Origin: Clostridia bacterium
GTDB lineage: Bacteria > Bacillota > Clostridia > TANB77 > CAG-508
Length of the DNA stretch: 64,000 nt
Assembly (NCBI GenBank): GCA_017528085.1
Contig: JAFXPH010000016.1
Coordinates: 42,290-106,289, forward strand
Direction: 5' to 3'
Each line of letters starts with the position of its first letter. Position 1 is the stretch's first letter. The translations under genes were made by a program, and so were the position numbers. The notes below the pieces were generated by a model. The model made no database searches. It saw nothing but the letters and a program-made list of their open reading frames with translations, and was not told where the DNA came from. Positions 1 to 8,919 of the stretch are shown here, piece after piece.

Positions 1-2599
1 CGACACTTGTTGAACTCACGTCCCCTCTTTCTACATGTTCATCTTGTTCTAAAAGAACTTTTAATTTATCATATTTTCCTTTACCATTTTTACTAAATAC
101 AACCCTACTACTTAGTGGATGATTTACTTTATTATAACAGTGTAGGAAAAACTCTGCTTGATCTTTATTATCATCAAACATCTTTGGTACATTAAATACA
201 TATTTTCCTGCAATAATCAAGTATCTTGTATCACATTTTCTAGAAGTTGCTTCTTCAATCATTTTTCTAAATAGCATTTGACCTCTTGTATCTGCATTAG
301 AAAGTTTGATTTCGATTGATTCTGGATTTTCTGTGATAATCATTTCTGCTTCTTTATCTATGTATTTTCTTTGTGTTAGTGCATATTTAATTGCCTTTGC
401 AATTTTCTTAACTGAGTTAGAATCATATGTAGGATCATTTGTTATTTTTCTATAGAAAATTGCATCTCCTAATATCATTCCAGAACATGCTGCCATAGCA
501 AGTGCAGGTGGTACCACTGTTCCAAGTGCTGTTAGGTAGCCAAATACAGCTACGTTTGTTAAAACTAATGCTGTTGCATTAGTAGTTGGTTTAATACCAC
601 CAACATAATATGTTCTTTGTAAAATAGCTTTTTTAGCCAAGTCACATCTATTAATACTTACATAACTATCTAATGCTTTATCCCATCTTGATGCCATTTC
701 ATCTCGTTTACCTGACTCTTGAAGCATTAAGTCATTTATTAAATAGATATTATCAATATTTAATTCTATTTCTGATAAGTATTTACCTTTAACTTGTTTA
801 ATTGCTTCTTGATTCTTTGAAACATAATTTAAGTTTTTAACTTTTCCAACATCAAATCTAGCAATACCTGTTTCAATTGAATCTTTAGCAAATGCTAAAC
901 CTTCAATTTGATTAAATCTTTTTACTATTCTATCGTAATCTTTACCTTTAAGCAGATTATAATTGATTCTTTCAAGGCAAGCTAGATGCCAAATGTTAGC
1001 TACTTTAAGAGCTTCTTTACTATTAATTCTAATTGCTCTTCCTCTTAATTGGTTAGATGTTACATATGTTGATATACCACTTGCAATTATTAAACTGTTT
1101 ACAAATGGTGCATCCCAACCTTCACCAATTAAAGCTATTGTTCCAATAAGCATTGAAATTGGAGATGCTTCAAATAGTTCAGTTATTACTGAAACCATAT
1201 GAGAAATATTTTTAAATGTTATTCTTGAATATTCAAAATCTAGTCCATAATCTGATATTGAATATGAATCTTCCTTAATATGTCTTTTTTCACATAAATA
1301 TTTAAACATAGTAATAGTATCAGTAGGTATCAAAACCAAAGTTCCAGTTAGCACTGCCATCTTTAGCTCTGGTTTTTGTTTTCTTAGTCTTTTGAAAATT
1401 GGAACTACTCCAAGTTGAGAAAATTCACTACCTTCTTCAACTTCTACATCATCTTTAATAAAGTCCGTAACACAAACAAGTTTTAATCTTTCACCCATGT
1501 TTTTATATTCAGTATCAACTATTGTTTTAATACTTGCCATCTTACCGATATTTTGACTAATTAAAGACTCTACTTCTTTGTTATATAAAAGACTTATCTT
1601 CTTAGCATCAATTGCTCCAATTGAATTTAGCTCTCTCTTTAAATCTTTTATAACATCTTCTATAATATCAAATTCTTCGTCCTTACCAAACAAAACATAT
1701 TCTAAAACTCTTTCATAGTCTTGAACTGTTGTTGGTCCATCTTTAACTAGTTCATGCTCAATTGGAATACCACGTTTCTTTAAAATCTTTGACATAGAAA
1801 TAACTACTTCATAGTTTTTAAGCATTTCATCTACTTTTCGTTTATTTACTTTTTCGTCTTTCTCTTTTATGAAATAGCTATGTGTAGCTAAGGCTTTTAT
1901 AAATTTATCATTTTTAAGAAGCTTAACTACTATTCCAAGAGCCTCTAGTCTATATTTTTTAATTTTTACTTCTTGTTCTTCTGTTGGGAAATTAAAATAT
2001 ATAAAATCTTGATGTGGACATAGGTTCCTTTGTTTAACTAGCTCTGGGATAGTAATTGTTGCATCTATATCACCACAAAGATCAATATATTTTGCATAGT
2101 CTGTCGTATCATCATATGGTGGTGTTGCAGTAAGCGACACTACTTTAATACCTTTTATTTCTTGGAACGCTTCTGTAAGTGTTTTCCACCAAGCATTTCT
2201 TAAGTGGTGAGCTTCATCTAAAACAACTAATCCAATATGATTACTTTCAATTATTTCTACGAACTTTTCTTTTTTAATTTCATATAAAGCTTGATATGTA
2301 AAAACTGTATATTTTCTTATATCTCTTATATTTGTTGAGATTTCATCTTTTGATACGCCATCAAAATCTTGTAGCATTCTATCTACCCATTGCTGTCTAA
2401 TAGCAATTGTTGGAACAAGAATAATTGTTGGCTTGTTATATTCAAATGCAATTTTAAGAGCAAGTATTGTCTTTCCAGCTCCAGGGGCTGCAACGACATG
2501 TATTTTATTATCGCCACTATATTTTTCAAGCTCTTTTAAAACTCTTGCTTGATAATCTCTTAAATTATAATGAAATCTAATTTCATTAGCTTTTTCCAT
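1..2599 (-). CDS. SF2 DEAD/DEAH-box helicase, 3' end cut by window edge
   Basis: The reading frame is open from the ATG at 2597-2599 (preceded by AAAGGGGAT) to the left edge, about 866 codons, with no stop. Near the N-terminus it has a Walker A motif (AAPGAGKT), then a DEAH box (VVLDEAHHLRN), a Ser-Ala-Thr-like motif (SLTATPPYDD) and a motif VI-like QLRGRAIR, the set of an SF2 helicase of the restriction/DISARM-helicase type. After the helicase core, around residues 668-710 (DNA 470-595), lies an unusual hydrophobic stretch that could form two membrane segments or a buried hairpin. The C-terminus is outside the window, so substrate and partners are unknown. The next gene starts just upstream and is probably co-transcribed. 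Helicase assignment is firm; the role (defence or repair) is inference. Confidence 0.85.
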   Translation of the reverse strand, partial: MEKANEIRFHYNLRDYQARVLKELEKYSGDNKIHVVAAPGAGKTILALKIAFEYNKPTIILVPTIAIRQQWVDRMLQDFDGVSKDEISTNIRDIRKYTVFTYQALYEIKKEKFVEIIESNHIGLVVLDEAHHLRNAWWKTLTEAFQEIKGIKVVSLTATPPYDDTTDYAKYIDLCGDIDATITIPELVKQRNLCPHQDFIYFNFPTEEQEVKIKKYRLEALGIVVKLLKNDKFIKALATHSYFIKEKDEKVNKRKVDEMLKNYEVVISMSKILKKRGIPIEHELVKDGPTTVQDYERVLEYVLFGKDEEFDIIEDVIKDLKRELNSIGAIDAKKISLLYNKEVESLISQNIGKMASIKTIVDTEYKNMGERLKLVCVTDFIKDDVEVEEGSEFSQLGVVPIFKRLRKQKPELKMAVLTGTLVLIPTDTITMFKYLCEKRHIKEDSYSISDYGLDFEYSRITFKNISHMVSVITELFEASPISMLIGTIALIGEGWDAPFVNSLIIASGISTYVTSNQLRGRAIRINSKEALKVANIWHLACLERINYNLLKGKDYDRIVKRFNQIEGLAFAKDSIETGIARFDVGKVKNLNYVSKNQEAIKQVKGKYLSEIELNIDNIYLINDLMLQESGKRDEMASRWDKALDSYVSINRCDLAKKAILQRTYYVGGIKPTTNATALVLTNVAVFGYLTALGTVVPPALAMAACSGMILGDAIFYRKITNDPTYDSNSVKKIAKAIKYALTQRKYIDKEAEMIITENPESIEIKLSNADTRGQMLFRKMIEEATSRKCDTRYLIIAGKYVFNVPKMFDDNKDQAEFFLHCYNKVNHPLSSRVVFSKNGKGKYDKLKVLLEQDEHVERGDVSSTSV

Positions 2600-2615
2600 C
2601 TTTATCCCCTTTAAT

Positions 2616-3035
2616 TTATTTTATTGAGCCTAACAATAATTGAATATCTGCATTTAAATCCATTGATTCATTTTCATAGAAACTATTATATTTTTTCTCA
2701 AAATGTTCTATTAGTTTCTTTATTGTTGTTTTACAAGATTCATCTGTCTCTTTCATTTTTTCAGTAGGTGCAGGACTATTTATGAATTTTATATGTGATT
2801 TAATTATTTTAGTAATTGTAGGAATATAGTATTTACCATAATATTTAAATTTAATAGCATCTTCTTCACTATTAAATATTTGAGTATAAATTTTATCTAG
2901 TAAAATAACTAGTTGTTTTACATCTTCTTTAAATTCCTCGTCCTTTTCTGGAATTTCAAGAAATGCTCTTTTTACTCCTAAAATAGATTCCTTAATTACT
3001 TTTAAAATATCAATTTGATCATTTAATTCACTCAT
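2616..3035 (-). CDS. Small hypothetical helical protein, weakly XpaC-like
   Basis: This 139-residue protein has a clear RBS (AAGGGGATTAATT then ATG). It is charged, predicted mostly helical, and has no signal peptide or membrane segment. Around residues 62-80 the pattern KYYGKYYIPTITKIIKSHI, with a helical C-terminus, resembles the end of proteins annotated as 5-bromo-4-chloroindolyl phosphate hydrolysis (XpaC) family. That is a remembered resemblance only. It lies 16 bases from the start of the truncated helicase and in the same direction, so the two probably form a transcription unit. No function is claimed. Confidence 0.6.
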   Translation of the reverse strand: MSELNDQIDILKVIKESILGVKRAFLEIPEKDEEFKEDVKQLVILLDKIYTQIFNSEEDAIKFKYYGKYYIPTITKIIKSHIKFINSPAPTEKMKETDESCKTTIKKLIEHFEKKYNSFYENESMDLNADIQLLLGSIK

Positions 3036-3109
3036 AATTAATCCCCTTAAAATAATATAATTTAGTTTATCATTTACTTAGGAAAATTACAATTTTTAAA
3101 GCAAAAAAT

Positions 3110-3131
3110 AAAGCATATTAAAATATGCTTT
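3110..3131 (-). terminator. Rho-independent terminator after the 210-aa gene
   Basis: A 9-10 bp hairpin (AAAGCATATT/AATATGCTTT) is followed on the minus strand by a U-rich tract (plus-strand A-run at 3102-3109). It closes the gene ending at 3144. Confidence 0.7.
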
Positions 3132-3143
3132 ACTCTATAATTA

Positions 3144-3776
3144 TTATTTTTCTAAAAATACCCATCTTAAGAAATCTATGAAGCTATCATAAGCTGTTCG
3201 CTCTTTAGATTTTACTAGATGAAACTCTGTGTTATTTGGAGTAATATCAGTGTATCTATTTATATCGTATACTTTTCCAATTATTCTAAATGGAGAAACA
3301 TACTCTTCTTCTCCATTTAGTTCCTTCTTTAGCTTTATTTCTTTTTCCTTTTGTGCTTTTAAATATTGTTTTTCTAAAGCTGACTTTTTATCAGCTGTAG
3401 TAAAGTAATTTAAGTTAAGCCAAGAAATAAATTTTGATGTTTTAGGAAATACATTATCCATATTAAGTGCATCTTTAGGGTCTATTTTAGTTTTAAAATC
3501 TTTATCTCTTCTAGATGCAATTGTCTCTAATATATCAAATGGTATTCTTTTAACTATTGGTCTATCAATATAAGCTAGAATTTCAAATGTCTCTTCATAT
3601 ACTTCTTTTTCTATCGCACATTTAGAAGACGTACCACGCCTATCTATTTCTATGTCATAAGAAAAGTCTAACATATCGTCTTTAGTCATCTTGTTTATCA
3701 TTTTAGATTTTTCTAAATCTACAGTATCCATTTTCTTTATTAAATTAGAAGTATTTTGAAGTAATTCTTTTTCCAT
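3144..3776 (-). CDS. Hypothetical protein, paralogue of the 155-aa protein at 48965-49432
   Basis: This 210-residue soluble protein has an AAAAGGGA RBS before its ATG. Residues about 58-140 carry a pattern shared with the protein encoded at 48965-49432: an alternating Tyr/Glu/Leu helix, an 'IP' turn (VKRIPFDIL here, VDKIPRKVI there) and a conserved LNLNY box (WLNLNYF here, MLNLNYW there), followed by a charged helix with a KQYLKAQ-type motif. It starts with a leucine- and lysine-rich helix and ends with an aromatic segment. It has its own terminator and faces away from the AIM24 gene. I do not recognise a function; two members in one 64 kb window suggests a lineage-specific family. Confidence 0.65.
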   Translation of the reverse strand: MEKELLQNTSNLIKKMDTVDLEKSKMINKMTKDDMLDFSYDIEIDRRGTSSKCAIEKEVYEETFEILAYIDRPIVKRIPFDILETIASRRDKDFKTKIDPKDALNMDNVFPKTSKFISWLNLNYFTTADKKSALEKQYLKAQKEKEIKLKKELNGEEEYVSPFRIIGKVYDINRYTDITPNNTEFHLVKSKERTAYDSFIDFLRWVFLEK

Positions 3777-3903
3777 ATTTTTCCCTTTTATAATTCTAAC
3801 TTTACTTAAATATCATATTTAAAAGGAGCTTATTTTTCAAGCTTTTTAATCCATTTGAAAAGTAAAAGATATACTATTGTATTATTTATCTTTTAATTTT
3901 ATT

Positions 3904-3932
3904 TTGTTTAATATAAAATATATTCATAAAAT
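3904..3932 (+). promoter_or_regulatory. Sigma-A promoter for the AIM24-family gene
   Basis: The -35 is TTGTTT (3904-3909), the spacer is 17 bases and the -10 is TAAAAT (3927-3932). The predicted start near 3939 gives a leader under 20 bases that contains the TAAGGAGACC ribosome binding site. Confidence 0.65.
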
Positions 3933-3955
3933 AAATTAAATAAGGAGACCGAAAA

Positions 3956-4816
3956 ATGGAAATTAAAAATCTTCAAAACGAAGGAAGAAAAATCGTTAAA
4001 CAAATGGGTTCTTTCAGCGTATTAGAATACATAAAAGACTTATCTGTTAGCCCATTTAATGCTGCATCAGAATATTTCATGGAAAAAATGGGTGTTAGAA
4101 GAAGACAAGTTATTTGTTCTTTAAAAGACTCATCTATTAAGATGCAAGCAGGTGCTTTACAATGGCTTACAGGAAATATCCAAATAGAAACAGATGTTAA
4201 AGGCGCAGGTGATTTTCTTGGTAAAATGGTAAAAGGTGCCGTTACAAAAGAATCTGGTGTTAAACCAGTTTATAAAGGAACAGGTATTGTAGCATTAGAG
4301 CCTACATACAAATATTTAATTCCAATTAATGTTGGTGAATGGGAAGGCGGAATTACAATTGAAGATGGAATGTATTTAGTTTCAGATCAAAATATTGAAC
4401 TAAATGTTGTTCATAGAAAAAATATTTCTTCAACTGTTCTTGGTAATGAAGGTTTCTTTAACTTAAGCCTTGCTGGAAACGGTATTGCTGTTTTAGAAAG
4501 TAACGTTCCAGAAAATGAATTAATTGAAATTAATCTAAACAATGGAGAACTTAAAATAGATGGTAGACAAGCTATATGCTGGAGCACAAGCTTAGATTTT
4601 ACAGTTGAAAAATCTACAAAATCATTAATCGGATCTGCAATTTCAAATGAAGGATTCTTAAATGTATATAGAGGAACAGGTAAAGTATTAATGAGCCCTG
4701 TTGCTCCAACAGATTCTTTAGCTGCTGCAACAAATACAGTTTCAGCTAAAGCTGCAGATACTGCAAGTAACGTTGCTAATGCTGCAAATATAATTGGAAG
4801 TTTTTTAGGTAAATAA
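3956..4816 (+). CDS. AIM24 family protein
   Basis: This 286-residue protein has the AIM24 (DUF124) beta-rich fold signature: repeated short beta segments with VLGNEGFFNLSLAGNGIAVLES and a CWSTSLDFTVE block, which belong to the C-terminal half of the family. Members are of uncertain biochemical role; the yeast namesake acts in mitochondria and bacterial ones are cytosolic or membrane-associated. An Ala/Thr-rich tail of about 35 residues ends in a short hydrophobic segment (IIGSFLGK). The start is set by TAAGGAGACC. It has its own promoter and is closed by a bidirectional terminator, so it is monocistronic. Family call confident, function unknown. Confidence 0.85.
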   Translation: MEIKNLQNEGRKIVKQMGSFSVLEYIKDLSVSPFNAASEYFMEKMGVRRRQVICSLKDSSIKMQAGALQWLTGNIQIETDVKGAGDFLGKMVKGAVTKESGVKPVYKGTGIVALEPTYKYLIPINVGEWEGGITIEDGMYLVSDQNIELNVVHRKNISSTVLGNEGFFNLSLAGNGIAVLESNVPENELIEINLNNGELKIDGRQAICWSTSLDFTVEKSTKSLIGSAISNEGFLNVYRGTGKVLMSPVAPTDSLAAATNTVSAKAADTASNVANAANIIGSFLGK

Positions 4817-4832
4817 TTTATAAATTAAAATA

Positions 4833-4868
4833 AAAAAGAGTTAAACTAAATTAGTTTAACTCTTTTTG
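4833..4868. terminator. Bidirectional terminator between convergent genes
   Basis: A perfect 13-bp inverted repeat (AGAGTTAAACTAA and its complement) is flanked by A-run and T-run, so it can end both the AIM24 transcript and the convergent isochorismatase transcript. Confidence 0.8.
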
Positions 4869-4873
4869 TTTAT

Positions 4874-5449
4874 TTATTTAATTACAACTCCTGCTTGTTT
4901 CATTAACTTAAATGCCATTTCATTATATTCTTCCCTTTTATGCTCTTCTGAGTTATATGTTTCCACCATTTTCTTTGGAACTGTGATTAAAATATCTTTA
5001 TTTCTATCATCAAAATATGTTTGAAGTGGAATTACTAAATTAAGTACACAAATATCTGTACAGCATCCTACAATTACAACTTCTTTTAAGTTTTTAAAAC
5101 TATCTATTGCTTCTAAAAATCCTGGTGCATGCATAGCACTTGTAGAGTTTTTCTTGAATACTAACGCATCTTCTGTTTCAAATCTTTTTAATTCATCAAT
5201 TAATTCTGACTCATGAGTATTTTCAACACAATGAACTGGAAACTTTTTAAACTCTACTGCATCTTCTTTATGTGTATCTTTAACTATAATATTCATTGCT
5301 TTTGGATCTTGTCTAGCTAGTTCCATTAAGCTTATTTGATATGGTATTGTATTTCTTATATATTCATCATGCATTGGTCCTTCATTTACAAAGCCATTTA
5401 CCATATCAACATTTATAACTATTTTTTCAATTTCTTCTATGTTTTTCAT
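4874..5449 (-). CDS. Isochorismatase-family cysteine hydrolase (nicotinamidase-like)
   Basis: This 191-residue protein matches the isochorismatase/nicotinamidase fold. D15 sits in INVDMVNGF, a Lys lies at 99/100 in VFKKNSTSA, and C134 is in VGCCTDICV, together the Asp-Lys-Cys triad of the family. DTHK at 58-61 lies in the usual metal/substrate loop region. Such enzymes hydrolyse nicotinamide or related amides; the exact substrate cannot be read from sequence. It is the second gene of a two-gene unit, starting 9 bases after the HAD-type phosphatase gene stops, which hints at a shared nucleotide/NAD salvage job (inference). Confidence 0.85.
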   Translation of the reverse strand: MKNIEEIEKIVINVDMVNGFVNEGPMHDEYIRNTIPYQISLMELARQDPKAMNIIVKDTHKEDAVEFKKFPVHCVENTHESELIDELKRFETEDALVFKKNSTSAMHAPGFLEAIDSFKNLKEVVIVGCCTDICVLNLVIPLQTYFDDRNKDILITVPKKMVETYNSEEHKREEYNEMAFKLMKQAGVVIK

Positions 5450-5458
5450 ATTATCCTC

Positions 5459-5917
5459 TTAATCTACTAATACAGTGTCCTTAAGTAAAATAACATCTGG
5501 ATTAGTCATTCTTACTAAATCTATAACTTTAACATCATCATCAATGAATATTATTTTTGATCCATCTCTTTCTAGTGATGATAAGTATTCTGATTTTAAT
5601 TCATCTGATTTTTTATATTCATTTGATTCTCTAGGCATAATTATCCTATTTTGTTCTTTAAAAAATGGAGCATATTTATCAAGCCATAAATTCTTTTCAC
5701 CTACACCAATATCCATACGTGATACAGATAAAATGTATAGTTCTACATTATCCATTTTTGATATTTCTTCTAGTTTATTTATACTTGTAAATAATGGTCT
5801 TTTCTTGTCATAACTTCCTGGATTTCCTATATCATAGTCTGCTATAACTCCATCCATATCTACAAATAGCTTTATGTCTTTTCCCATGTACTGATTCAAA
5901 TATTCTTTTAAATACAT
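5459..5917 (-). CDS. HAD-like hydrolase, 5' nucleotidase-type
   Basis: This 152-residue HAD-superfamily protein has motif I FVDMDGVIAD (D20, D22), motif II Ser in YILSVSR, a Lys-rich middle section for motif III and motif IV IIFIDDD. The short length and the DMDGV(I/V)AD start are typical of the 5'(3')-deoxyribonucleotidase-like subgroup, though many orphan HADs look alike. The start is supported by GGGGAGG just upstream. It is the first gene of a pair with the isochorismatase-like gene, 9 bases apart. Confidence 0.8.
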   Translation of the reverse strand: MYLKEYLNQYMGKDIKLFVDMDGVIADYDIGNPGSYDKKRPLFTSINKLEEISKMDNVELYILSVSRMDIGVGEKNLWLDKYAPFFKEQNRIIMPRESNEYKKSDELKSEYLSSLERDGSKIIFIDDDVKVIDLVRMTNPDVILLKDTVLVD

Positions 5918-5990
5918 AAATACCTCCCCATAATTCGTATTTACATTTTTATTATATCATAAGAATTGCTTATTAAATATTACAAATTTA

Positions 5991-6012
5991 AAAGCATCCA
6001 ATTGGATGCTTT
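5991..6012 (-). terminator. Terminator of the mobilization operon
   Basis: A 9-bp stem (AAAGCATCC/GGATGCTTT) with an AATT loop is followed by a U-rich stretch on the minus strand, just after the relaxase stop codon. Confidence 0.75.
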
Positions 6013-6015
6013 TAA

Positions 6016-6957
6016 TTACTTATATGTGTCTTTAAATAAAGAATATAGTACTTTTTTGTCAATATTTAGTTTTCGCTGAATAACTACATATAGTTTTTGA
6101 ATAAATCTTTTTAATCTATAAGTTTTATTTATTAAATCATAATACTTTTTTCTTAGAGATGTATTTATTCTTTTAAGTTCATAAAGCCTATCTAAAACAT
6201 TAGTAAGTTTTGCACACATATCATAAATTTTATTATAGTCATCTACTATTTTATTGTACTCCTCTGTAGATACAAATTTTTCACTACTATCTTTCTCTTG
6301 CTTTTTACCTTCTTTAATATATCTTTCAAGCAGATCATATCTTGTGAGTTTTTTAAGCCTTTCAATAGATATTTTTTCAAGTCCAATACTTCCTCCTTTT
6401 TCAAGATAGAAGTTGTTTTTTATCATGAATTCATAAAAATTTTGTTGCAACTTTTTATAAGAATTTCTTTCAGAAAAGAACTCAGAATATGCTAATTTAT
6501 CATATAGTTTTCCACTATTTATATCCTTTTTGTGGACAACTGGCATAAATGATATATGCATATGTGGTTTTGACTCATCCATATGTACTACAGCAGATAA
6601 TATATATTTTTTTCCAAGGTTTTTATAGTTTTCAACAAACATAGTAGCACATTCAAAAAATCTCCTTGTTTCGCTTTCTCCAATTGATTTAAAATAGTCT
6701 TTATCTGAGGTAATTACATATTCACACATTATATTAGAGTTCTTCCTTTTTCGAAATACAACATTATTTTCTGCTATTATTTCTTTAATCCTTTTTAAGT
6801 ATGGCTCTTTACAATCTATTACCGAGTAATTTAAATATGTTCTAGATTTATCTATATTTCTATTTGAATAATTATAATTTCTTCTTTCATTATGCTTATA
6901 AATATCATTAACACTTGTTTTCTTATACTTAGTATTAATTAATATTGCAAAGCTCAT
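6016..6957 (-). CDS. MobV-family relaxase (Pre/Mob plasmid recombination enzyme)
   Basis: This 313-residue protein carries the MobV relaxase signatures. The N-terminal HNERR...SRTYLNY region is motif I. The metal motif HMDESKPHMH has H125, D127, E128, H132 and H134, the HxDE(x)PHxH pattern of pMV158-type Mob proteins that nick oriT to start conjugative mobilization. The C-terminal third is a Lys/Glu-rich coiled coil, as usual in the family. RBS TTGGAGGTGAATGA. It is the last gene of a four-gene operon. No replication or integrase gene is adjacent, so this looks like a chromosomal or degraded mobilizable element. Confidence 0.9.
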   Translation of the reverse strand: MSFAILINTKYKKTSVNDIYKHNERRNYNYSNRNIDKSRTYLNYSVIDCKEPYLKRIKEIIAENNVVFRKRKNSNIMCEYVITSDKDYFKSIGESETRRFFECATMFVENYKNLGKKYILSAVVHMDESKPHMHISFMPVVHKKDINSGKLYDKLAYSEFFSERNSYKKLQQNFYEFMIKNNFYLEKGGSIGLEKISIERLKKLTRYDLLERYIKEGKKQEKDSSEKFVSTEEYNKIVDDYNKIYDMCAKLTNVLDRLYELKRINTSLRKKYYDLINKTYRLKRFIQKLYVVIQRKLNIDKKVLYSLFKDTYK

Positions 6958-6972
6958 TCATTCACCTCCAAA

Positions 6973-7314
6973 CTATCTACATTCTATGGCTTCTCTTTCG
7001 CCATGGCACATATGTCTTAAAACACCTTTTTCATCAAAATCAAATAATCGTCTTAAGCTAAATCTTGCCATGTTGTAGTCTGTAGTTCTAATTATTCCAT
7101 TTCTGATAAGACAATTAATTAGTTCTTTATCACTGATGCTAAGCAGACCAACATCACCTATTTCTTTTGGAATTATTTGGTTTTTTCTTGTTATTTCTAT
7201 ATTCTTTTTAGGATATTTATTTTCTAATACTATTTTGATTCCAAGATTGTCATATTCTGAAGTTTTTATTTTATAATCTTCTCCTTTGTAAAAGAATACT
7301 TTCTCATCTTCCAT
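6973..7314 (-). CDS. Hypothetical protein of mobilization operon
   Basis: This 113-residue soluble protein has a strong RBS (TTAGGAGGAATTAAAA). The N-terminal half looks beta-rich, the C-terminal half helical, and the end holds a CH/CR pair (RHMCHGEREAIECR). I recognise no family. It lies 15 bases upstream of the relaxase gene and 25 bases downstream of the JAB-domain gene, so it is probably part of the mobile-element cargo or an accessory to relaxase function. Confidence 0.7.
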   Translation of the reverse strand: MEDEKVFFYKGEDYKIKTSEYDNLGIKIVLENKYPKKNIEITRKNQIIPKEIGDVGLLSISDKELINCLIRNGIIRTTDYNMARFSLRRLFDFDEKGVLRHMCHGEREAIECR

Positions 7315-7339
7315 TTTTAATTCCTCCTAATCAAATTTT

Positions 7340-8758
7340 CTAAATAATTCGTTCAAAGTTTCTCCCTCTGTGGGATTTCTTTGTTCCTTTATCTTTTCCT
7401 TGCTTGAGATATTCAAAAGCATTTTGAGAAAAGACTTCTTTTCCTCTAATAATCTCTTCTTGAGTTAAACTTCTAAAATCTCCTTTTTCATAGTCGTCAC
7501 CAATAAGGAAACAATCTCCTGCAATATAATCTAGATCAAACACTAGATTAGGTTTAAGACCAAGAAGTTTTCCTTCTTCGTTACAGATAATTATTAGGTC
7601 TTCATATGGCACAACTTCTATTAATCCTCCTACTAGTTTTTGTTTTGCTTCTAAAGTATTATCTATTAGCATTTCTTTAGGCTCTTCACCTACTTTTTTA
7701 TATAAAATTCTTATTTTATTTTTCATCTCTTCTTTTTTATTAACTCCTTCTAAATAATTTGATAGTTGCTCCAACGGAACTGCATTATAGTCTTCCATCA
7801 TTTCTCCAACAACAAAATTTGAGAATATTATTTGTGGTTTAACCTTAAAAATATCACTTTCATTAATATCTCTAATCCACTCTTTAACAATTTTTACCCC
7901 TTCTGTTTCTTCCTTATATAAAACAGCATCTGTAAAGAATAATTGATTTTCTTGAAGTGATTTTATTCTCTCAAATGTTTTCTCGTCTTCAGTTGCAATA
8001 AATGCTTTAATTGCTCCACAATCTTTAGATTCATTTTTAATAAAACCCATTAATTGTTTATCTTTCATATTTAGCATCTTGTTAGAAATATCCATTATTT
8101 TTCTAACTCTTAATTTTGTATCTAATAACATCAAAATAGAAAAATCTTTTGTGTTTTTAATTCTATTTATCAGTCCTACAAACTCTTCTCTTGAAGTAAT
8201 AACACCTTCATATCTATCATCTTTATTAAAATACTCAATATAATGATCTTTCTTCTTTGGATTTAGAATTCTTTTTACTTCTGGAACAGCAATTCCTCCT
8301 TTTTCACTAATCCAAGAATATGTATTTGTATTAATAATTAAATGTCCTCTATATCCTGGTAGTGAATTAATAAAAATTTGAGTTGATCTTATATCATTTT
8401 TAGATGCATCAGCAGGTCCTGCTGGATGATTGTGTACCATATAATAAGAATCTGCTCCAAGTCTTTCCATAGCATTTTTAAATTTATAAAAAGTATAGTC
8501 TTTTCTCTCCATACCATTTCTTTTGTACTTTATTATATTTACTGAATTAGCATCCTTTGAAGAAACAATTTCAGAACCTAGGATTTTATTTCCTTTCAAA
8601 TAAAATAGTCTAAATGTTTCATAAATAGGACTCCTAAATATAGCTGCTAGTTCAACTAAATCTTCCGTTTTATTAATTACTTTATCTCTTAAATCAATGT
8701 ATCCTTTTTCTTTAAAAGTATCTTTAACTCTTTTGTATAGTACATTGTAATCTCTCAT
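7340..8758 (-). CDS. RadC/JAB (JAMM)-domain protein of a mobile element
   Basis: In this 472-residue protein the N-terminal part (about residues 40-150) is a JAB/MPN+ domain as in RadC: E63 upstream, then MVHNHPAGPADASKNDI giving H109, H111, S119 and D122, the full JAMM zinc metallo-isopeptidase-like set. RadC-like JAB proteins are common cargo of plasmids and integrative elements; their biochemical role is unsettled. Residues about 160-470 are not recognised. The start codon follows GAAAGGAGATAAGT, which lies inside the end of the upstream 52-codon gene, so the two are translationally coupled. Confidence 0.8.
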   Translation of the reverse strand: MRDYNVLYKRVKDTFKEKGYIDLRDKVINKTEDLVELAAIFRSPIYETFRLFYLKGNKILGSEIVSSKDANSVNIIKYKRNGMERKDYTFYKFKNAMERLGADSYYMVHNHPAGPADASKNDIRSTQIFINSLPGYRGHLIINTNTYSWISEKGGIAVPEVKRILNPKKKDHYIEYFNKDDRYEGVITSREEFVGLINRIKNTKDFSILMLLDTKLRVRKIMDISNKMLNMKDKQLMGFIKNESKDCGAIKAFIATEDEKTFERIKSLQENQLFFTDAVLYKEETEGVKIVKEWIRDINESDIFKVKPQIIFSNFVVGEMMEDYNAVPLEQLSNYLEGVNKKEEMKNKIRILYKKVGEEPKEMLIDNTLEAKQKLVGGLIEVVPYEDLIIICNEEGKLLGLKPNLVFDLDYIAGDCFLIGDDYEKGDFRSLTQEEIIRGKEVFSQNAFEYLKQGKDKGTKKSHRGRNFERII

Positions 8759-8760
8759 AC

Positions 8761-8919
8761 TTATCTCCTTTCTTGTAAGTTTAATAGTTCTACCTCATGA
8801 ATTAATTCTTTCCCCGTGTAACCTTTATAGGCTTTTTGTTCCAATAGTTTTTGAATCTTATAGTCATTAATTGAATAGAATTTCACTTTATCTTTTGAGT
8901 AAATTTTACTTAGTTTCAT
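8761..8919 (-). CDS. Small 52-aa protein leading the mobilization operon
   Basis: This short frame begins ATG at 8917-8919 after a near-perfect RBS (AAAGGAGGTACTT) and ends at 8761, right before the JAB-domain gene; its last codons form that gene's RBS. The product is lysine- and tyrosine-rich (begins MKLSKIYSKDKVKFY, contains KAYKGYTGKEL), soluble and unrecognised. The leader contains CTCC-CGAAA-GGAG, which could fold over the RBS and limit translation. The excellent RBS and tight spacing make it very likely real. Confidence 0.7.
   Translation of the reverse strand: MKLSKIYSKDKVKFYSINDYKIQKLLEQKAYKGYTGKELIHEVELLNLQERR

Noticed and set aside
963..1202. Plus-strand frame of 79 codons
   Set aside because: It is antisense to the SF2 helicase and has no RBS or promoter.
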